This document shows, piece by piece, positions 62,077 through 64,000 of a stretch of DNA of 64,000 nt. Made by a program: the position numbers and the translations under genes. The stretch spans positions 186,001 through 250,000 of the forward strand of contig NZ_QWEI01000002.1 in NCBI RefSeq assembly GCF_003515775.1. The letters run 5' to 3'. Position 1 is the stretch's first letter, and each line of letters begins with the position of its first letter. A model generated the notes under the pieces. That model was not told the DNA's origin and did no database searches. It was given only the letters and a program-made list of their open reading frames with translations. This DNA is from Ureibacillus yapensis (GTDB lineage: Bacteria > Bacillota > Bacilli > Bacillales_A > Planococcaceae).

Positions 62077-64000
62077 TCAATAGAGCCGTTTTTGTAAATT
62101 GTTTTGCAGTTCTTTTATTGTATCGTCAATTCTTTGGAATCCTTCAATTGCAGGAATTGGTCTGAACGTTACATTTTTTGAATGATCGGCAGCGTTTGCC
62201 ATCGCCTCAAAAATCAACAAGTATTGAGCCAACTTTTCGTCCTCCAAAATTGGACGTTTGTTCAGCCTTGCGCATTCTTCCAAAAAGAAACCCAGTTCTT
62301 CTATGGCATATACAATCGGCCAATAATATTCAATTGCTTTCTTATCTTTCGGAATTTCCCCGCCAGCCGTCTCAAACATTGTTTTTAAATTTCGAAGATT
62401 GGTTTCCATCTTATTGAACTCAATATTCTTGCCATAATAAGGGTATATTTCCTGATTCGAAAACAACACATAAAAAACTTGCGCCTGTGAACGGATTGTC
62501 TTAGAAATTAAATGCGCGATTCTGCTTGATGCCGATTTACGCCCAACAAACCAAACACCTATTAATCCAATGATAATCCCGATAATTACGTCAATCAATC
62601 GGGCGGATGCAAAGTAGACAAAAGTATATTCGCCTCCGGAACCGGCTTCTGCCATAATGAGCGCAGAAGGTGTAAAGAAAAGTGCTGCTAACCCGTAATT
62701 TTTCACGATAAATAGTTCTGTTATAAAAGTTAAAAGGAAAACGAGAAGTGCGATTAAATATCCAGTCGGATGAAAAGAAAGAATCACACTTGCAATTAAT
62801 ATACCGAAGATGGTGCCCAAACTTCGCTGAATGGCCCGATGGAATGTGGCAACGATGGTAGCACCCGACATAACGGCAACACATGAAAGCGGCACCCAGA
62901 AGGATCGGTTCAATTCAAAGTGGTATGCTATAAGGGCTGCAAGCATCACAAAAAATCCGAAGCGCAGTGAGTTGATTAGAATAATTGAATTTCTATCGAA
63001 GGTACTTAGTATAATCCTTTTAGCCGAGCTTTTTTCAATATGAATATGATCATTAAATGTTTGATCCGATTCGCTTAGACAATCTTTTGCTCCATTAATC
63101 TCAATAAATAATTTAGCAATTTTCTCGTTCATCTCTTCAGGATGAGGCAAATTTATCAATGCTTCATCATATAAGTCTTTGGAGTCAATAATGCTGGCGA
63201 TTATTCGCAAAGATTCTCCCATTTCAGCGGGAACTAATTTCTTGCGGTCGGCAAGCTGCTCCACGGCATATAAAAAGATTTTATTTGCATAATTATTCAA
63301 CAAAAGTAAACGATTAAATACATCATTCTTTCTCCAAGGAATATATCCTGATGCAATCGTTTTACTTGTATCTTTTAATGTTGACATCACTTGGTGCTGA
63401 ACATCATTTTCTCTCACGGTACCAATCGCATCTAAAAAATCGGCCAATTCTGTATAGGTTCTTTTCACCATTTTTTTTTCTGGTCGATGCGGATTCACCA
63501 GCCATCCACTCATTGCCAAAATCCATGAAAATGCTCCACCCAAAAATGCAGTTCCTGCACGGGCGAATGCTTCTTCCGGTGCAACCGGCATTCCTGTTGC
63601 CATCGCAAATATCAAGACAAAGAAAACAGCGGATGGTCCAATTAAATTAAAAGCCCCAAAAATGAAAATACCGGTTGCCCCAATGATCCCCATCATAATA
63701 GCAGTTATAACGGGATGCGGTGCAAGGACGGTTCCTAAAAATACACAGGCCGTAATACCCAATACACAATACGCTAATTTTTTTGCCAATTGAGCATATG
63801 GGATCGGAAAGACATAAAGATATGTAAACCCGCCTAACCCTGCAATCAGACCATATTCCAAACTTCCAAATAACAATCCGATTGCTATGGGGAGTCCTGC
63901 GGCAACTCCAGCTAAAAACGCTTTTAACCAGGGAAACGGTTTTTTATTAACGGTTAAAGCCTGTCTTAAAATAGAAGGTGATTTACTTGTTGTTGCGGCC
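62077..64000 (-). CDS. FUSC-family integral membrane protein (5' end beyond the window)
   Basis: At least 640 residues. The reading frame stays open to the right edge of the window, so the N-terminus is missing; the TTG at 63876 is probably internal. It has two blocks of several hydrophobic helices each (about 1-150 and 340-470 of the visible part) separated and followed by soluble helical domains. This is the layout of YccS/YhfK-like FUSC proteins, linked to export of fusaric or aromatic acids. Location in the membrane is clear; substrate is not. Confidence 0.8.
   Translation of the reverse strand, partial: AATTSKSPSILRQALTVNKKPFPWLKAFLAGVAAGLPIAIGLLFGSLEYGLIAGLGGFTYLYVFPIPYAQLAKKLAYCVLGITACVFLGTVLAPHPVITAIMMGIIGATGIFIFGAFNLIGPSAVFFVLIFAMATGMPVAPEEAFARAGTAFLGGAFSWILAMSGWLVNPHRPEKKMVKRTYTELADFLDAIGTVRENDVQHQVMSTLKDTSKTIASGYIPWRKNDVFNRLLLLNNYANKIFLYAVEQLADRKKLVPAEMGESLRIIASIIDSKDLYDEALINLPHPEEMNEKIAKLFIEINGAKDCLSESDQTFNDHIHIEKSSAKRIILSTFDRNSIILINSLRFGFFVMLAALIAYHFELNRSFWVPLSCVAVMSGATIVATFHRAIQRSLGTIFGILIASVILSFHPTGYLIALLVFLLTFITELFIVKNYGLAALFFTPSALIMAEAGSGGEYTFVYFASARLIDVIIGIIIGLIGVWFVGRKSASSRIAHLISKTIRSQAQVFYVLFSNQEIYPYYGKNIEFNKMETNLRNLKTMFETAGGEIPKDKKAIEYYWPIVYAIEELGFFLEECARLNKRPILEDEKLAQYLLIFEAMANAADHSKNVTFRPIPAIEGFQRIDDTIKELQNNLQKRLY

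Noticed and set aside
1-64000. CRISPR arrays, tRNA or rRNA genes
   Set aside because: No regularly spaced direct repeats, cloverleaf-type tRNA sequences or conserved rRNA segments were noticed on either strand.

Overview
The window is chromosomal DNA from a low-GC, spore-forming Gram-positive bacterium of the Bacillales. The evidence is strong GGAGG-type ribosome binding sites, a Spo0E-family phosphatase, two proline T-boxes, an NsrR/Hmp pair, a YqhG/YqhH pair, Hsp33, and CodY-like and AhrC-like operators. Gene content points to Planococcaceae/Caryophanaceae (the Lysinibacillus-Ureibacillus range), but that placement is an inference. No rRNA, tRNA, phage, complete insertion sequence or CRISPR array was seen.

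Bases 1-17700 are mostly single genes: a HemD-like protein, a GmhB-like phosphatase, a DUF378 membrane protein, a CbpA-type CBS-ACT protein, a secreted alpha carbonic anhydrase with an altered zinc site, yqhG-yqhH, a YczE-type membrane protein divergent from a LysR regulator, a Spo0E-like gene, a PrpE-like phosphatase, ilvE with a CodY-like box, HpaB, an alpha/beta hydrolase and hslO with a MarR regulator. Bases 18000-32400 carry amino-acid and stress genes: two tandem small paralogues, T-box-proBA, argG-argH with ARG boxes, nsrR/hmp with NsrR sites, T-box-proC, rnz and dinB. Bases 32700-39100 hold an MHS-type transporter, trhO and a four-gene operon ribA-ribD-FAD monooxygenase-HAD phosphatase. 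That operon starts from its own promoter and operator and has no FMN riboswitch.

Bases 40600-57110 form a large acyl-CoA catabolic island. A plus-strand operon has a pair of acyl-CoA dehydrogenases, an atypical crotonase and an IclR regulator. A facing minus-strand block runs from a degenerate TyrR/NtrC-like regulator through 3-hydroxyacyl-CoA dehydrogenase, enoyl-CoA hydratase, acyl-CoA dehydrogenase, thiolase, an AliB-like dehydrogenase, a BadI-like ring hydrolase, an AliA-like CoA ligase, a BadH-like dehydrogenase and an SDR with no YxxxK motif. Together they read as a route from cyclohexanecarboxylate, or a related alicyclic acid, through pimeloyl-CoA to beta-oxidation. This is the most notable system in the window.

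Bases 57400-64000 return to housekeeping: two small unknown proteins, guaC followed by a dispersed structured repeat, an AHSA1-like protein, signal peptidase I, an ABC ATPase, a GNAT acetyltransferase and a FUSC-family membrane protein that runs off the right edge.
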